DNA from: an uncultured Balneolaceae bacterium
Lineage (GTDB): Bacteria; Bacteroidota; Rhodothermia; Balneolales; Balneolaceae
Reading direction: 5' to 3'
NCBI GenBank assembly: GCA_913057825.1
Contig: CAJXOW010000027.1
Span: forward strand, 1-44,133
Length of the DNA stretch: 44,133 nucleotides
Of this stretch, positions 23,452 through 32,044 are shown one piece after another. The notes beneath the pieces are model-generated. The model saw nothing but the letters and a program-made list of their open reading frames with translations, was not told the DNA's origin and did no database searches. The position numbers and the translations under genes are program-made. How positions within the stretch are numbered: the stretch's first letter is position 1; every line of letters starts with the position of its first letter.

Positions 23452-25886
23452 TAGTCACGATCACGTTCTTCTCTTTCGAAATCCTGGTGGAAATAGTAGG
23501 TGAAATCGATCGAGAATGTTCGGTGTCTCCAACGGAATACGTTTTCCATGTAGAGGTACCGTTCATCCATAATGGAATGATGTTTTTGAGAATTCAGCAC
23601 ATCCCGAACTCTCATCGAAATACGGGCCCGCTCATTCCATAATTTCTTGGATAATCCCATATCGAGCGAATGACTCGCATATTCACGTCCCTGCGTGGTA
23701 TTTCGCGGTCCGCGATACCGCATGGAGGCCTGGTAGTTCCATCCGTCCAGAAACTGCCACTGGGCTCGCAGGCGACTTGTAAGCCGGGAGGCACTGGCCT
23801 CGAGTTCGTTCTTGGTCGGCGCGTGATAACCGCTGGTATTCGAACGGTACAAGTTCATCGATCCCCTCAGTTCGAGATTTTCGATTAAATCTTGTTCAGC
23901 CGTAAGCTCCACACCCCAGTTATGAGAGGTGGCCATGTTAATCGGCTGAGAAAAGGTGATCCCATTCTGCTGATACGTAATATCCTCAACCACCCCTTTT
24001 TCATTGCGATAATAGACTGCTGCCAACGCGTTGCCGGTCGACCAGTATTGCTGAAAGCCAATCTCGTAGGAATCTGTAAATTCAGGTTCCAGGTCGGGAT
24101 TTCCAAGATGTCGATTACGCGTATCCGCGAAACTGGAATAGGGGATAATATCCCAGTGATCGGGTCGCGACAAGCGCCGGCTGTAGCTGGCCATGATAGA
24201 CCGTTGCTCTGTTAATTCATAACTGGCGTGCAGGGTCGGGAATAGGTCTATATAGGACCGAACCGTTGTTTCGGAAGATTGGTCCAGACCCGTTTCCACA
24301 TTGGTCTGTTCGGCCCGCAGGCCGACCTGAAAGGACCACTTACCGGGCTGATAGCCCACAATGCCATACAGTGCATTCACATTTTCAGTGTAGGAAAAGT
24401 TGCCACCAATACCGCCCTGCAGATCCGTAATGTCTACCCATGACCCGTCACGAAACTCCTCGACCATGTGATCATTACTTAATTCCCGATAATTGGACCG
24501 CACCCCGGCCTCAACCTTCAGCTTCCTGCTATAGGGATATACATAATCAACTCTGACAATACCCCGTTTGTAGTCCTCGTCATTTTCCGATCGATGTTGC
24601 TCAACCGGCATACTTTGTCCGCTGACCACCTGTTCATCATAAGTTGACGTTTCCGTTTCATTACTCATATCAAACTGCACAGCAGCTGTTAACTTGTGAT
24701 CGTCGCTTCCGGGCAGCTGATTTTCATAATCGAGCTCCAGTTCCAGATCTCTTTCATTCTCTTCCTGCGACTCAGTCCGTCGAACCCTCCTCATCACATC
24801 GCCATCACCATAGTTCGGGCTATTATAGTAAAAGTCGGTATAGGAAACATTCGTAACCTCGTCCTGTCGTTCCAGATCGAACGAGGTAGTAAATGAAAGC
24901 GTTTGATCGGCGGGCATAAACCATTCAACACCTCCCCGCAGATCTCCTTCATATTCAGTTTGATCCGAATCGTGCTCCTGGTCATAAGCATACGTCGTAT
25001 CCGAGGCCGGGCTATTGATACCATACCGGTAACGCTCCCAGCCGGAACCCGGATCATTTTCGTATTCCACCCCGCCGTTGAAGAAAAAGTTTACCTTGTT
25101 CCGCCGAAAGTTAAGATTGGTGGATACCCCGTGCTCGGCGGGAAGCCCCGTTTCGGCCGAAACCGAGCCATTAAATCCTTTTTGGCGGTTCTTCCTAAGT
25201 ACAATATTAATAACGCCGGCGGTTCCTTCGGCCTCATAGCGAGCCGACGGATTGGTGATAACCTCGACGCGTTGAATCATGTGAGCCGGAATACTCCGCA
25301 AACCATCCCCTCCCCCATCGACCAGGCTGGAAGGTCGTCCGTTGATCAAAATTTTTATGCTTTGGCTGCCGCGAAGACTGATATTTCCATCATAATCGGT
25401 CGTAATCGACGGCATCTGATCCAGTACATTCAGAGCCGACCCTCCCATACTGATCACATCCTGGCCAACATTCATCACACGCTTGTCGAACTGGGTCCTC
25501 ATGGTAGTTTCCTCACTACGGACCACAATCTCCTCCATCTTCTGGGTCTCCCGGTCCAGCCGAATTTCTCCGACGCTCACGTTCCGGTCGGCAATCAACT
25601 CGATCTTATTACTGAAGGTTGAAAGCGAAACGTAGGTTACCCGCAGGCGATACGTGCCCGGCTCGGCCCTCAGCTTGAAGACCCCGGCTGTATCGGTCGC
25701 CGTCCCGGCAATCATCGAATCTTTGCTGGCCGCATAAAGAGCTACTGTAGCGTTCGGAATGGGATTATCATTATCATTCAATACCGTACCGGTCATGGAA
25801 GCCGACTTGGTCGTATCCTGCGCTGTGGCGATTCCTAAACTGAAGCATACTAAACAAATAGCGAGGACCGAGAACCTCTGAAGCAT
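23445..25886 (-). CDS. TonB-dependent outer-membrane receptor with carboxypeptidase-regulatory-like N-terminal domain
   Basis: The signal peptide ends near ATAQD (residue 24). Residues 30-110 form a CarboxypepD_reg-like domain (SMTGTVLNDNDNPIPNATVALYAASKDS). A plug domain (about 130-235) has LNVLDQMPSITTDYDGNISLRGSQSIKILINGRPSSL and AEGTAGVINIVLRKN. The rest is a beta-barrel of the outer-membrane family 3 type (LFPTLHASYELTEQRSIMASYSRRLSRPD; NPDLEPEFTDSYEIGFQQYW). The usual barrel-closing strand is FSIDFTYYFHQDF; unusually, a charged tail (EREERDRDYR) follows. No SusD partner is adjacent, so it is not a SusCD glycan pair. Ligand is unknown. Length 813 fits the group. Confidence 0.93.
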   Translation of the reverse strand: MLQRFSVLAICLVCFSLGIATAQDTTKSASMTGTVLNDNDNPIPNATVALYAASKDSMIAGTATDTAGVFKLRAEPGTYRLRVTYVSLSTFSNKIELIADRNVSVGEIRLDRETQKMEEIVVRSEETTMRTQFDKRVMNVGQDVISMGGSALNVLDQMPSITTDYDGNISLRGSQSIKILINGRPSSLVDGGGDGLRSIPAHMIQRVEVITNPSARYEAEGTAGVINIVLRKNRQKGFNGSVSAETGLPAEHGVSTNLNFRRNKVNFFFNGGVEYENDPGSGWERYRYGINSPASDTTYAYDQEHDSDQTEYEGDLRGGVEWFMPADQTLSFTTSFDLERQDEVTNVSYTDFYYNSPNYGDGDVMRRVRRTESQEENERDLELELDYENQLPGSDDHKLTAAVQFDMSNETETSTYDEQVVSGQSMPVEQHRSENDEDYKRGIVRVDYVYPYSRKLKVEAGVRSNYRELSNDHMVEEFRDGSWVDITDLQGGIGGNFSYTENVNALYGIVGYQPGKWSFQVGLRAEQTNVETGLDQSSETTVRSYIDLFPTLHASYELTEQRSIMASYSRRLSRPDHWDIIPYSSFADTRNRHLGNPDLEPEFTDSYEIGFQQYWSTGNALAAVYYRNEKGVVEDITYQQNGITFSQPINMATSHNWGVELTAEQDLIENLELRGSMNLYRSNTSGYHAPTKNELEASASRLTSRLRAQWQFLDGWNYQASMRYRGPRNTTQGREYASHSLDMGLSKKLWNERARISMRVRDVLNSQKHHSIMDERYLYMENVFRWRHRTFSIDFTYYFHQDFEREERDRDYR

Positions 25887-26008
25887 GATGATATCTTTTA
25901 TTCCAAATCTTTAATTCTGATTTTCCTTGTCAACCTTATCATAAGAACCCGTTTTGATGTAAACCTGAACCAAATCTGAAGAAAATTTGAAGAATGATCC
26001 CGACCCGG

Positions 26009-26177
26009 ATCGAATTCCCTGGCCCACCGGGCAGCGGTTTCTTGCTCGTAAACTTTTCTTCGTCGATCAACCTCTATTAGCGAATAATAATTGATAATGA
26101 AGACTAATAATTGATGCTTCTGAACCAGAAAATTTTAATGCTTCGAAACCGCTGCCCGGTGGGCCAGGGAATTCGAT
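26009..26177. repeat. Perfect 33-bp inverted repeat with 103-base loop
   Basis: The arm at 26009-26041 (beginning ATCGAATTCCCTGGCCCACC) and the arm at 26145-26177 are exact reverse complements across all 33 bases. The arms are GC-rich and the loop AT-rich. The region is between divergent genes, so a terminator role is unlikely. It lacks a gene and lies in neither neighbour's 3' end. It could be a miniature transposable element, a structured RNA or a protein-binding element. Confidence 0.75.
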
Positions 26178-26274
26178 TTTGCTTGTTTATCTGGTTGAAT
26201 GAAATTCACTAACTGATTAAGGTCCCAAATATTACCTTAGATAGTTGGTACTTTGGAGTCATCCCGGCGTTTTT

Positions 26275-26465
26275 TGACACGTTAATCAGAGTTATAGCAC
26301 AATAAAATGACGCCGTTATCGATATATAGCAGGATTCCCGGGTGAAAATCCCGTGTATGTTGCCTATACTTGGGGTTGTTCGTAACAACTCATTATGTTT
26401 TATAAAGTCAGGTGATATACGGGGTATGCTGCCCTGATGCTCAGCATGACCTGTGATAAACGTCA
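26275..26465. promoter_or_regulatory. Possible structured leader upstream of prfC
   Basis: TGACACGTTAATCAGAG (from 26275) pairs imperfectly with CTGTGATAAACGTCA (ending 26465). Inside lies a compact hairpin: CAGGT (26409) with ACCTG (26449), and ATGCTG (26426) with CAGCAT (26442). It ends 55 bases before the prfC start. It does not match a riboswitch class that I know. A 5' leader or an intergenic repeat are both possible. Confidence 0.3.
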
Positions 26466-26520
26466 TGGTAATCGGTCGATTCCCCGTTATTAACCATTAA
26501 ATAATCGTTTTCAGTCTTAC

Positions 26521-28140
26521 ATGTCCGATACGGATACTGCACAATTAACCGACAAGGAAATACAAAAAGAGGTCGAGCGTCGACGTACGTTTGCGATCAT
26601 CTCGCACCCGGATGCCGGTAAAACCACGCTTACAGAAAAGCTGCTTTTGTATGGGGGCGCCATTCACGAAGCCGGATCCATTCGCCAGCGAAAAGCGTCG
26701 CGTTACGCAGCCTCCGACTGGATGGCGATTGAAAAAGATCGCGGTATTTCGGTCACCTCCTCGGTTATGCGCTTCGAGCAGGACGGCACCAAATTCAACC
26801 TGCTGGACACCCCGGGTCACAAAGATTTTTCCGAGGATACGCTCCGCACGCTGGTTGCCGCCGACACGGCGTTGATGGTGATTGACGTGGCCAAGGGCGT
26901 CGAGGAACAGACCGAGAAGCTATATGAAGTTTGTAAAATGCGAAATATCCCGATCGTCACTTTTGTCAACAAGTGCGACCGACCGGGAATGGAGCCGCTC
27001 GAGATCATGAGCAATATTGAAAATAAACTGGGGCTGCGCCCCATTCCCGCTACCTGGCCACTTGGTTACGGGAAGGATTTTCAGGGGATTTACGATCTGA
27101 TCGACCAGCAGCTGCTGCTCTATACCAAGGCGGAGCACGGTACCCAGAAAGCTGAAATTGAGGTATATGACGATCTTGAAGAGGGACTTGCCCAAACCCA
27201 TATTTCCTCGGCTGATAAAGATCAGTTCCGGGAAGAGATCATGCTGGTGGAAGACGAATTTGCTGAAATGTCGAAGGAGGAATACGACCAGGGCAATTGC
27301 ACGCCGGTATTTTACGGATCGGCCTTAAACAACTTTGGGGTTGATGTATTCCTGCGCAACTTCAAGAACCTGGCCCACCCTCCTCAGCCTTATGTGAACG
27401 AAGAAGGCAAAGTGCGAAAAATCAACGACGATTTTTCCGGATTTGTCTTCAAGCTGCAGGCCAATATGAATCCCGACCACCGTGACTGCGCCGCCTTTGT
27501 ACGCATCACCTCCGGCAAGTTCCGGCGAGGGATCCAGGTGTACAACCAGGGAACCGGCAAAAAAGTCAAGATGTCGACTCCCCACACGCTCATGGGGGAC
27601 GAACGGAATATCCTCGACGAAGCTTATCCGGGCGACGTTGTTTCGTTGTTTAATCCCGGCGACTTCCGCATCGGGACAACGCTATACCATCAAAAACCTG
27701 TTCGGTTCAACGTTATTCCGTTGTTTACGCCCGAACACTTCATGAAGGCGTCCACCAAGGATCCTTTCAAAAGGAAACAGCTGCGCGAGGGTCTCAAACA
27801 GCTCTCCGAAGAAGGGGTAGTGCATGTTTTTGAAGTTCCTGACGGGGTCGGCAACGAACTGCTATTGGGAACGGTCGGAGCACTACAGTTCGATGTCGTC
27901 AAGCATCGGATGGATACTGAATACGGGGTAGAACTACGCATGGAGCCCACCCCCTATCATGCCGCGCGATGGCTGCCCGACGACCAGAAGGTCATCGACC
28001 AACTCGATGCCAGCTACTCCACCCACATCACTCGCGATATGGAAGAGCACCCGCTGGTACTATTCGACAGCGCCTACGCCCTGAACCAGGCCAAGGAAAA
28101 AGTCGGTGAGGAGAACCTGTTCAAGTTCAAGCAGGACTAA
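26521..28140 (+). CDS. prfC: Peptide chain release factor 3
   Basis: A translational GTPase that recycles RF1 and RF2 from the ribosome after peptide release. The 539 residues are full length. G1 is ISHPDAGKTTLTEKLLLYGG; next come the RF3-specific switch region RQRKASRYAASDWMAIEKDRGISVTSSVM, G3 LLDTPGHKDFSEDT, and G4 VTFVNKCDRPGM. The RF3 domain II/III signature includes FRRGIQVYNQGTGKKVKMSTPHTLMGDERN and DGVGNELLLGTVGALQFDVVKHRMDTEYGVE. It is monocistronic, preceded by a long divergent region. The stop codon TAA sits at the start of a perfect palindrome. Confidence 0.97.
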   Translation: MSDTDTAQLTDKEIQKEVERRRTFAIISHPDAGKTTLTEKLLLYGGAIHEAGSIRQRKASRYAASDWMAIEKDRGISVTSSVMRFEQDGTKFNLLDTPGHKDFSEDTLRTLVAADTALMVIDVAKGVEEQTEKLYEVCKMRNIPIVTFVNKCDRPGMEPLEIMSNIENKLGLRPIPATWPLGYGKDFQGIYDLIDQQLLLYTKAEHGTQKAEIEVYDDLEEGLAQTHISSADKDQFREEIMLVEDEFAEMSKEEYDQGNCTPVFYGSALNNFGVDVFLRNFKNLAHPPQPYVNEEGKVRKINDDFSGFVFKLQANMNPDHRDCAAFVRITSGKFRRGIQVYNQGTGKKVKMSTPHTLMGDERNILDEAYPGDVVSLFNPGDFRIGTTLYHQKPVRFNVIPLFTPEHFMKASTKDPFKRKQLREGLKQLSEEGVVHVFEVPDGVGNELLLGTVGALQFDVVKHRMDTEYGVELRMEPTPYHAARWLPDDQKVIDQLDASYSTHITRDMEEHPLVLFDSAYALNQAKEKVGEENLFKFKQD

Positions 28141-28163
28141 AATTTTGCACTGCAAAATTTTAG
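28137..28163 (+). terminator. AT-rich 13-bp palindrome containing the prfC stop codon
   Basis: CTAAAATTTTGCA (28137-28149) is followed by C and its exact reverse complement (28151-28163). The TAA stop is at 28138-28140. The AT-rich stem and the lack of a T tract make it an atypical terminator, but its position fits a 3' hairpin of the prfC mRNA. Confidence 0.5.
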
Positions 28164-28164
28164 T

Positions 28165-28329
28165 GATTAGTAATTGATGATGGTTGATTTGTGATTATTC
28201 CGGCGTTTAAAAGGCCCTCAACAGAGCTTACTGACAATGTCTTCCATTTATATATTTATCAGGGGTCTTAGTTCAATAATTAGCTAAAATGACTAATCAT
28301 CAATTATACATCATCAATCATTAATCCCT
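28165..28329. repeat. Inverted pair of AT-rich heptamer arrays between prfC and the flavin reductase
   Basis: Left array 28165-28199: GATTAGT, AATTGAT, GATGGTT, GATTTGT, GATTATT. Right array 28295-28329: AATCATC, AATTATA, CATCATC, AATCATT, AATCCCT. The core is 95 bases. The genes on either side are convergent. The right array ends ten bases before the flavin reductase stop. Confidence 0.75.
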
Positions 28330-28339
28330 ACCCGCCGGT

Positions 28340-29005
28340 TTAATTTTCAAACACGATTTCGTCCGTTTCGGCTCCAAGATTTTCCAGATGAGTCTTAAGG
28401 TCCAGGACGAACTGCATGGGACCGCAGAGGTAGAAGTGCCGGTCAAAGTCATCTACATACTTTTGCAGCATCTCTTTATCGATACGTCCGTGTTCGTATG
28501 TCGGTTTCTCCTCCCGGGTAAGCGTATTGGTGAAATCATCTCCCAGCATCTGCTCAAATTCGTCGTAAAGGATGATATCCTCTTCGGTTTTGTTGGAGAA
28601 TATCAGTTTGTTTCCCATTAATTTTCCTTTTTGGTGCAGATCTCTGAATATAGCAATGAACGGAGTAACTCCTGCCCCCCCGGCCAGGAAAACGCCGGGA
28701 CCCTTATACTGAATCGCTCCCCAGGGATCGTCCAATATCAATTCATCTCCCGATTCAACTTTTCCCAACTGGTTTGTAACGCCATCGTGATCGGAATAGA
28801 TCTTAATCACAAATTCCAGGTAGTCATCATCGTTTAATGAACAAAACGTAAATGGTCGCTGCTCATCTTCCCAGCCATCCTTATTAATCGCCACTTGGGT
28901 CCCCTGTCCCGGAATAAAGGAATATCCGGACGGTTTTTCGGTGATAAAGGAACGAACATCATGAGTTTCCCGGTGAACATCTTTAATCTTTACGGTATGC
29001 GACAT
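28340..29005 (-). CDS. Ferredoxin-NADP+ reductase-like FAD/NAD(P)-binding oxidoreductase
   Basis: A single-module flavoprotein of the FNR superfamily. The FAD domain (1-100) has the RxYS-type motif as EQRPFTFCSLNDD (residues 49-61). The NAD(P) domain has GVFLAGGAGVTPFIAIFRDL (about 103-122) and the C-terminal FYLCGPMQFVLDLKTHLENLG. There is no ferredoxin or globin domain, so the partner protein is separate and unknown. At 221 residues it matches stand-alone flavodoxin-reductase-like proteins of Bacteroidota. It is monocistronic; the neighbouring minus-strand lipoprotein gene ends with its own terminator upstream. Confidence 0.9.
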   Translation of the reverse strand: MSHTVKIKDVHRETHDVRSFITEKPSGYSFIPGQGTQVAINKDGWEDEQRPFTFCSLNDDDYLEFVIKIYSDHDGVTNQLGKVESGDELILDDPWGAIQYKGPGVFLAGGAGVTPFIAIFRDLHQKGKLMGNKLIFSNKTEEDIILYDEFEQMLGDDFTNTLTREEKPTYEHGRIDKEMLQKYVDDFDRHFYLCGPMQFVLDLKTHLENLGAETDEIVFEN

Positions 29006-29154
29006 GACTTTAATGGTTTAAAAGTTCTAAAATATTACTTGAAATACCTGCATAGCCGACCCTTTTCCGGAATTTCGACAAATCCATGGATTTCTAAAAC
29101 AAATATAAACGTAATTTAAATCCATCAGTTCACATGAAAAATCTTTCCAAAAAT

Positions 29155-29192
29155 AGAACAGCCCGCCTTTCCGAAACAAAGCGGGCTGTTCT
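29155..29192 (-). terminator. Intrinsic terminator of the acidic lipoprotein gene
   Basis: On the minus strand AGAACAGCCCGC (29192-29181) pairs with GCGGGCTGTTCT (29166-29155) around a 14-base loop, followed by ATTTTTGG. A second GC-rich inverted repeat (CCGGCGG 29218-29224 with CCGCCGG 29242-29248) lies between it and the stop codon. This is the best textbook terminator in the window. Confidence 0.8.
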
Positions 29193-29268
29193 ACCATCCT
29201 CAAATCGAATGTCAAGACCGGCGGCGGTAAATCAATAATATCCGCCGGTTGTTCCGTATTATTTGTTG

Positions 29269-30204
29269 CTAGTCTTCCTCATCATTATCGTCATCCTCAT
29301 CACCATCATCTTCATCGTCGTCATGATCGTCTTCGATCTCGAGTTTACCGAATCCATTCTCCATTTTGACTTCCATCTTTAACAGCTCTCCTTCTTTCTC
29401 GTAGTCATATTGAGACAAATCCCATACGGTTCCGTCCGACTGCATGAACCAGATATCCGGGTGAAGCGTGATTTTCATGGCCCGGGGCACTTCATCTCCG
29501 GTAACGGTTAAGGGCGGATCAAACTCTTTTTCCACTTTGATTTCGGCTTCCACAAAAGTTTGGAAAAATCGGGTAGTATCCGATCCGGACTCCCGGAAAC
29601 TTCCGCTTACTACCATACTGGCATCTTCCGGCCAATTGGGGAACTTTGCCTTCACCGAATCGATCAATGACTGATTGTCATCTCCTTCCTCTTCTTCATT
29701 TTCTGCCTCTTCATCAAAATCGATGTCTTCCACTTCAAACTTCAATTCGCTGAATGTGCCTTCCGGTATGGTGCCACTTACCGCATCTATTGAAGAACCA
29801 TCCAGGGGCAGATCGACAAAGATGCCGGACGTTTCAAACTCTTCTTCACACTCTTCGTCCGTGTCGTTTTCGACTCCGTCTTCACCCTCCGAGTCATCAT
29901 TATCTGTGGTGTCAGATTCACAAACGTCATCCTCTCTTTCCACTTTAAACTCGCCCACGATAAAATGTATATCGTGAATCGTCAGCGTACCGTTATCACC
30001 CTCAATCTTCAAAGAGTCGGGCATCGTACTGCTTAAAGTAGTCGTATTGTTCGTGAAGTTCTGGGATGATGCAACCGCAAATTCGACGTCAAAATTGGAT
30101 CGTTTCACCTGATCACTGGAAGTAACGTCGCATCCCTGGAAAATAAACAGGGTTATCAGCGCGAACGACAAAGTGTATCCGAGATTTCTCCTTACAGTAT
30201 ACAT
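29269..30204 (-). CDS. Acidic lipoprotein of unknown function
   Basis: I prefer the start at 30204 (MYTVRRNLGYTLSFALI) because it gives a normal signal peptide with lipobox FIFQGC (cysteine about residue 25); an in-frame ATG at 30246 would add 14 hydrophilic residues. The mature protein has beta-type segments (GTLTIHDIHFIVGEFKVER; IFVDLPLDGSSIDAVSGTIPEGTFSELKFEVEDIDFD) interrupted by two acidic loops, and ends in a run of about 28 residues that are nearly all Asp and Glu. The layout of a short all-beta domain resembles DUF4382-like lipoproteins, which I cannot confirm. The acid runs may bind Ca2+ or Mg2+, or suit a saline environment. A strong terminator follows. Confidence 0.75.
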   Translation of the reverse strand: MYTVRRNLGYTLSFALITLFIFQGCDVTSSDQVKRSNFDVEFAVASSQNFTNNTTTLSSTMPDSLKIEGDNGTLTIHDIHFIVGEFKVEREDDVCESDTTDNDDSEGEDGVENDTDEECEEEFETSGIFVDLPLDGSSIDAVSGTIPEGTFSELKFEVEDIDFDEEAENEEEEGDDNQSLIDSVKAKFPNWPEDASMVVSGSFRESGSDTTRFFQTFVEAEIKVEKEFDPPLTVTGDEVPRAMKITLHPDIWFMQSDGTVWDLSQYDYEKEGELLKMEVKMENGFGKLEIEDDHDDDEDDGDEDDDNDEED

Positions 30205-30312
30205 GGGGGTGTACTTTATTTTTACGTAGTAGTATTTGTCCTTCATAAAAGATACGTTATCATATGACGATTGAAGGCCGAACTTGTTACAATTTTATTA
30301 ATTATCAACGAT

Positions 30313-31164
30313 ATGAATACTCAAAACGTACGCCGCGACATTGCCCAAAAAACGGTTCAAATCCTGGATAAGGGGGAATATGAATCACTTTCAGGTAAAA
30401 AAGTTAAAATTCACGAAACATTGGACCGTGCCCGGCGGTTAACCCGAACGTTTAGTCCGGATGAATTGGAAAAAATGACGATCCGGCATGTATTCAATGA
30501 TAAGGGAACACCCCCTCCACCAAGTATCACGGTGACCAATGAGACCACCCTTTCGGCAGCCCTTCGCCTTGCACAAAAATCATCAAACGAAAATCTGATG
30601 GCCCTGAATTTCGCATCGGCCAAAAATCCGGGAGGCGGATTTTTAAACGGCGCATCCGCCCAGGAAGAAAGTCTTTGTCGCAAGTCGGGCTTGTATCACT
30701 GCATAAAAGACCAGGCGGAGTATTATGAACAAAATAAAGCTTACGGAAGCAGTCTGTATACCGATCACATGATTTATTCGCCCGGCGTTCCGGTAATTCG
30801 GGATGTAAACGAGGAGCTTTTAGAATCCCCCTACCTGTGCGACTTCATCACGGCCCCTGCCGTCAACGCCGGTGCCGTTCGCGAAAACGAGCCCAAACGC
30901 GTCAACATGATCCAGCCTGTGATGGAACAGCGCATTGAAAAGCTGATTGCCCTTTTCGTGCATTTATCCCAAAAACGACTGGTGCTGGGTGCCTGGGGAT
31001 GCGGCGTATTTGGAAATGACCCGACAGAAGTAGCTCGCTGGTTCAGTCGCTACCTGGGAACAGATTCTCCCTATGCTCCCTATATAGACGAGGTGGTGTT
31101 TGCCGTACTCGACAATACCGCTGACAAGCGCATCATTACCCCTTTCCGAAATGAATTTGAATAA
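30313..31164 (+). CDS. Bacterial-type poly(ADP-ribose) glycohydrolase (TIGR02452/DUF2263 family)
   Basis: A macrodomain enzyme that removes ADP-ribose from proteins. The signature is ALNFASAKNPGGGFLNGASAQEESLCRKSGLY: GGG at residues 107-109 and the catalytic QEE at 117-119, spaced as in the PARG catalytic loop. Other family landmarks are HMIYSPGVPVIRD, DFITAPAVNAGAV and LVLGAWGCGVFGNDPTEVARWF. I start at ATG 30313, which gives MNTQNVRRDIAQKTVQIL; the longer frame needs a TTG. It is 283 residues, typical. It is divergent from the acidic lipoprotein. I see no ADP-ribosyltransferase nearby, so its substrate is not indicated by context. Confidence 0.92.
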   Translation: MNTQNVRRDIAQKTVQILDKGEYESLSGKKVKIHETLDRARRLTRTFSPDELEKMTIRHVFNDKGTPPPPSITVTNETTLSAALRLAQKSSNENLMALNFASAKNPGGGFLNGASAQEESLCRKSGLYHCIKDQAEYYEQNKAYGSSLYTDHMIYSPGVPVIRDVNEELLESPYLCDFITAPAVNAGAVRENEPKRVNMIQPVMEQRIEKLIALFVHLSQKRLVLGAWGCGVFGNDPTEVARWFSRYLGTDSPYAPYIDEVVFAVLDNTADKRIITPFRNEFE

Positions 31165-31225
31165 GAGGTAGTATCCTGTTTATTTAAACTTCTACACTGC
31201 ATCCGTCACTTCAACGGGCAGTACC

Positions 31226-31909
31226 ATGAAACGGCTCTTGTTTGGTACTTTCTTGCTCTTCCTTTTCCTGCCGCAAAGCGGGCTCACCCAGCGTCTGTCT
31301 GTCTACAACCTCGGAGTGCATGCCGGCGTGGAATATCCCAAATTGTATTGGAATTATCATGAGGAGTCAAACCCCTACAACGGCACCCGTGATGATTTCA
31401 CTATTCGCCCACATGCCCAGATTACCTACGATCTATCCTTAACCGAACACTTCAAACCCCGAATATTTACAGGATATAGTCGTCTTGGATTCCGGGAAGC
31501 CTTCGCCATTGACGATGTTTTAGGCGACAAGGGCAGACAGCATGTAAGGATGAACACGATATCCGTCGGAATCAAAGCATTATTCGACACGTCGGTACTC
31601 AAGTTTGGTCCCGTTTTCAGCTGGTATAAAATTTTGGACGCTGAATGGGAGTACCAAATAAAACAATCAACCGGTCAATGGAACACCAGTTTTGTGGATG
31701 AAAACTATGATCGCTTTTTAGCCGATCATGCCTATGAAGCAGGCTTTTCCATTCAACGATTCATCGGACCCAATTTTGTTGTCAGCTTTGAAGGCCTCTA
31801 CACGCTCAATGACATTTTTATTCACGAAGATAAACTCCCAGGGGGACTTCTGTCGCAGTATACCTGGTTTCCCCAGCATTACCGGCTTACCCTCGGGTAT
31901 GCCCTGTAG
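31226..31909 (+). CDS. Predicted outer-membrane beta-barrel protein, unknown family
   Basis: A signal peptide (MKRLLFGTFLLFLFLPQSGLTQ) is followed by about 200 residues with alternating hydrophobic and polar positions and many aromatics: LSVYNLGVHAGVEYPKLYWNY, FKPRIFTGYSRLGFREAF, VLKFGPVFSWYKILDAEWEYQ, and YRLTLGYAL at the end. The final strand ends in hydrophobic residues rather than the usual Phe. This suggests an eight-stranded barrel of the general OmpA/PorT-like type, but I recognise no named family. It follows the PARG gene by 61 bases on the same strand and may be co-transcribed with it. Confidence 0.7.
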   Translation: MKRLLFGTFLLFLFLPQSGLTQRLSVYNLGVHAGVEYPKLYWNYHEESNPYNGTRDDFTIRPHAQITYDLSLTEHFKPRIFTGYSRLGFREAFAIDDVLGDKGRQHVRMNTISVGIKALFDTSVLKFGPVFSWYKILDAEWEYQIKQSTGQWNTSFVDENYDRFLADHAYEAGFSIQRFIGPNFVVSFEGLYTLNDIFIHEDKLPGGLLSQYTWFPQHYRLTLGYAL

Positions 31910-32044
31910 ATAATGGAGTGAAATTTTTGACCCTGATAAGGTTCGAAACCGGTCTACCCGCAAGTGTGACAATCTGCCAGCCCGGGTGAATGATTAGGAA
32001 ACCCGCACCAACAGATGCATCCCTCGAACAGGTGATTATAATCT

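Larger units (their letters stand above)
25887..26520. other. 634-base divergent intergenic region between the TonB receptor and prfC genes
   Basis: It contains the 33-bp inverted repeat at 26009-26177 and the structured segment at 26275-26465, which are described separately. Two direct copies of TAATAATTGAT lie in the loop of the first. I see no coding frame with credible composition. The promoters of the two divergent genes must lie here. Confidence 0.6.

Noticed and set aside
23445..25886. SusC of a glycan-utilisation locus
   Set aside because: No SusD gene is adjacent, and the barrel is of the family-3 type rather than SusC; the GH59 genes are 6 kb away on a separate unit.
26275..26465. 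Known riboswitch class
   Set aside because: The cobalamin, TPP, SAM and FMN consensus blocks that I know are absent; retained only as a structured segment of unknown nature.
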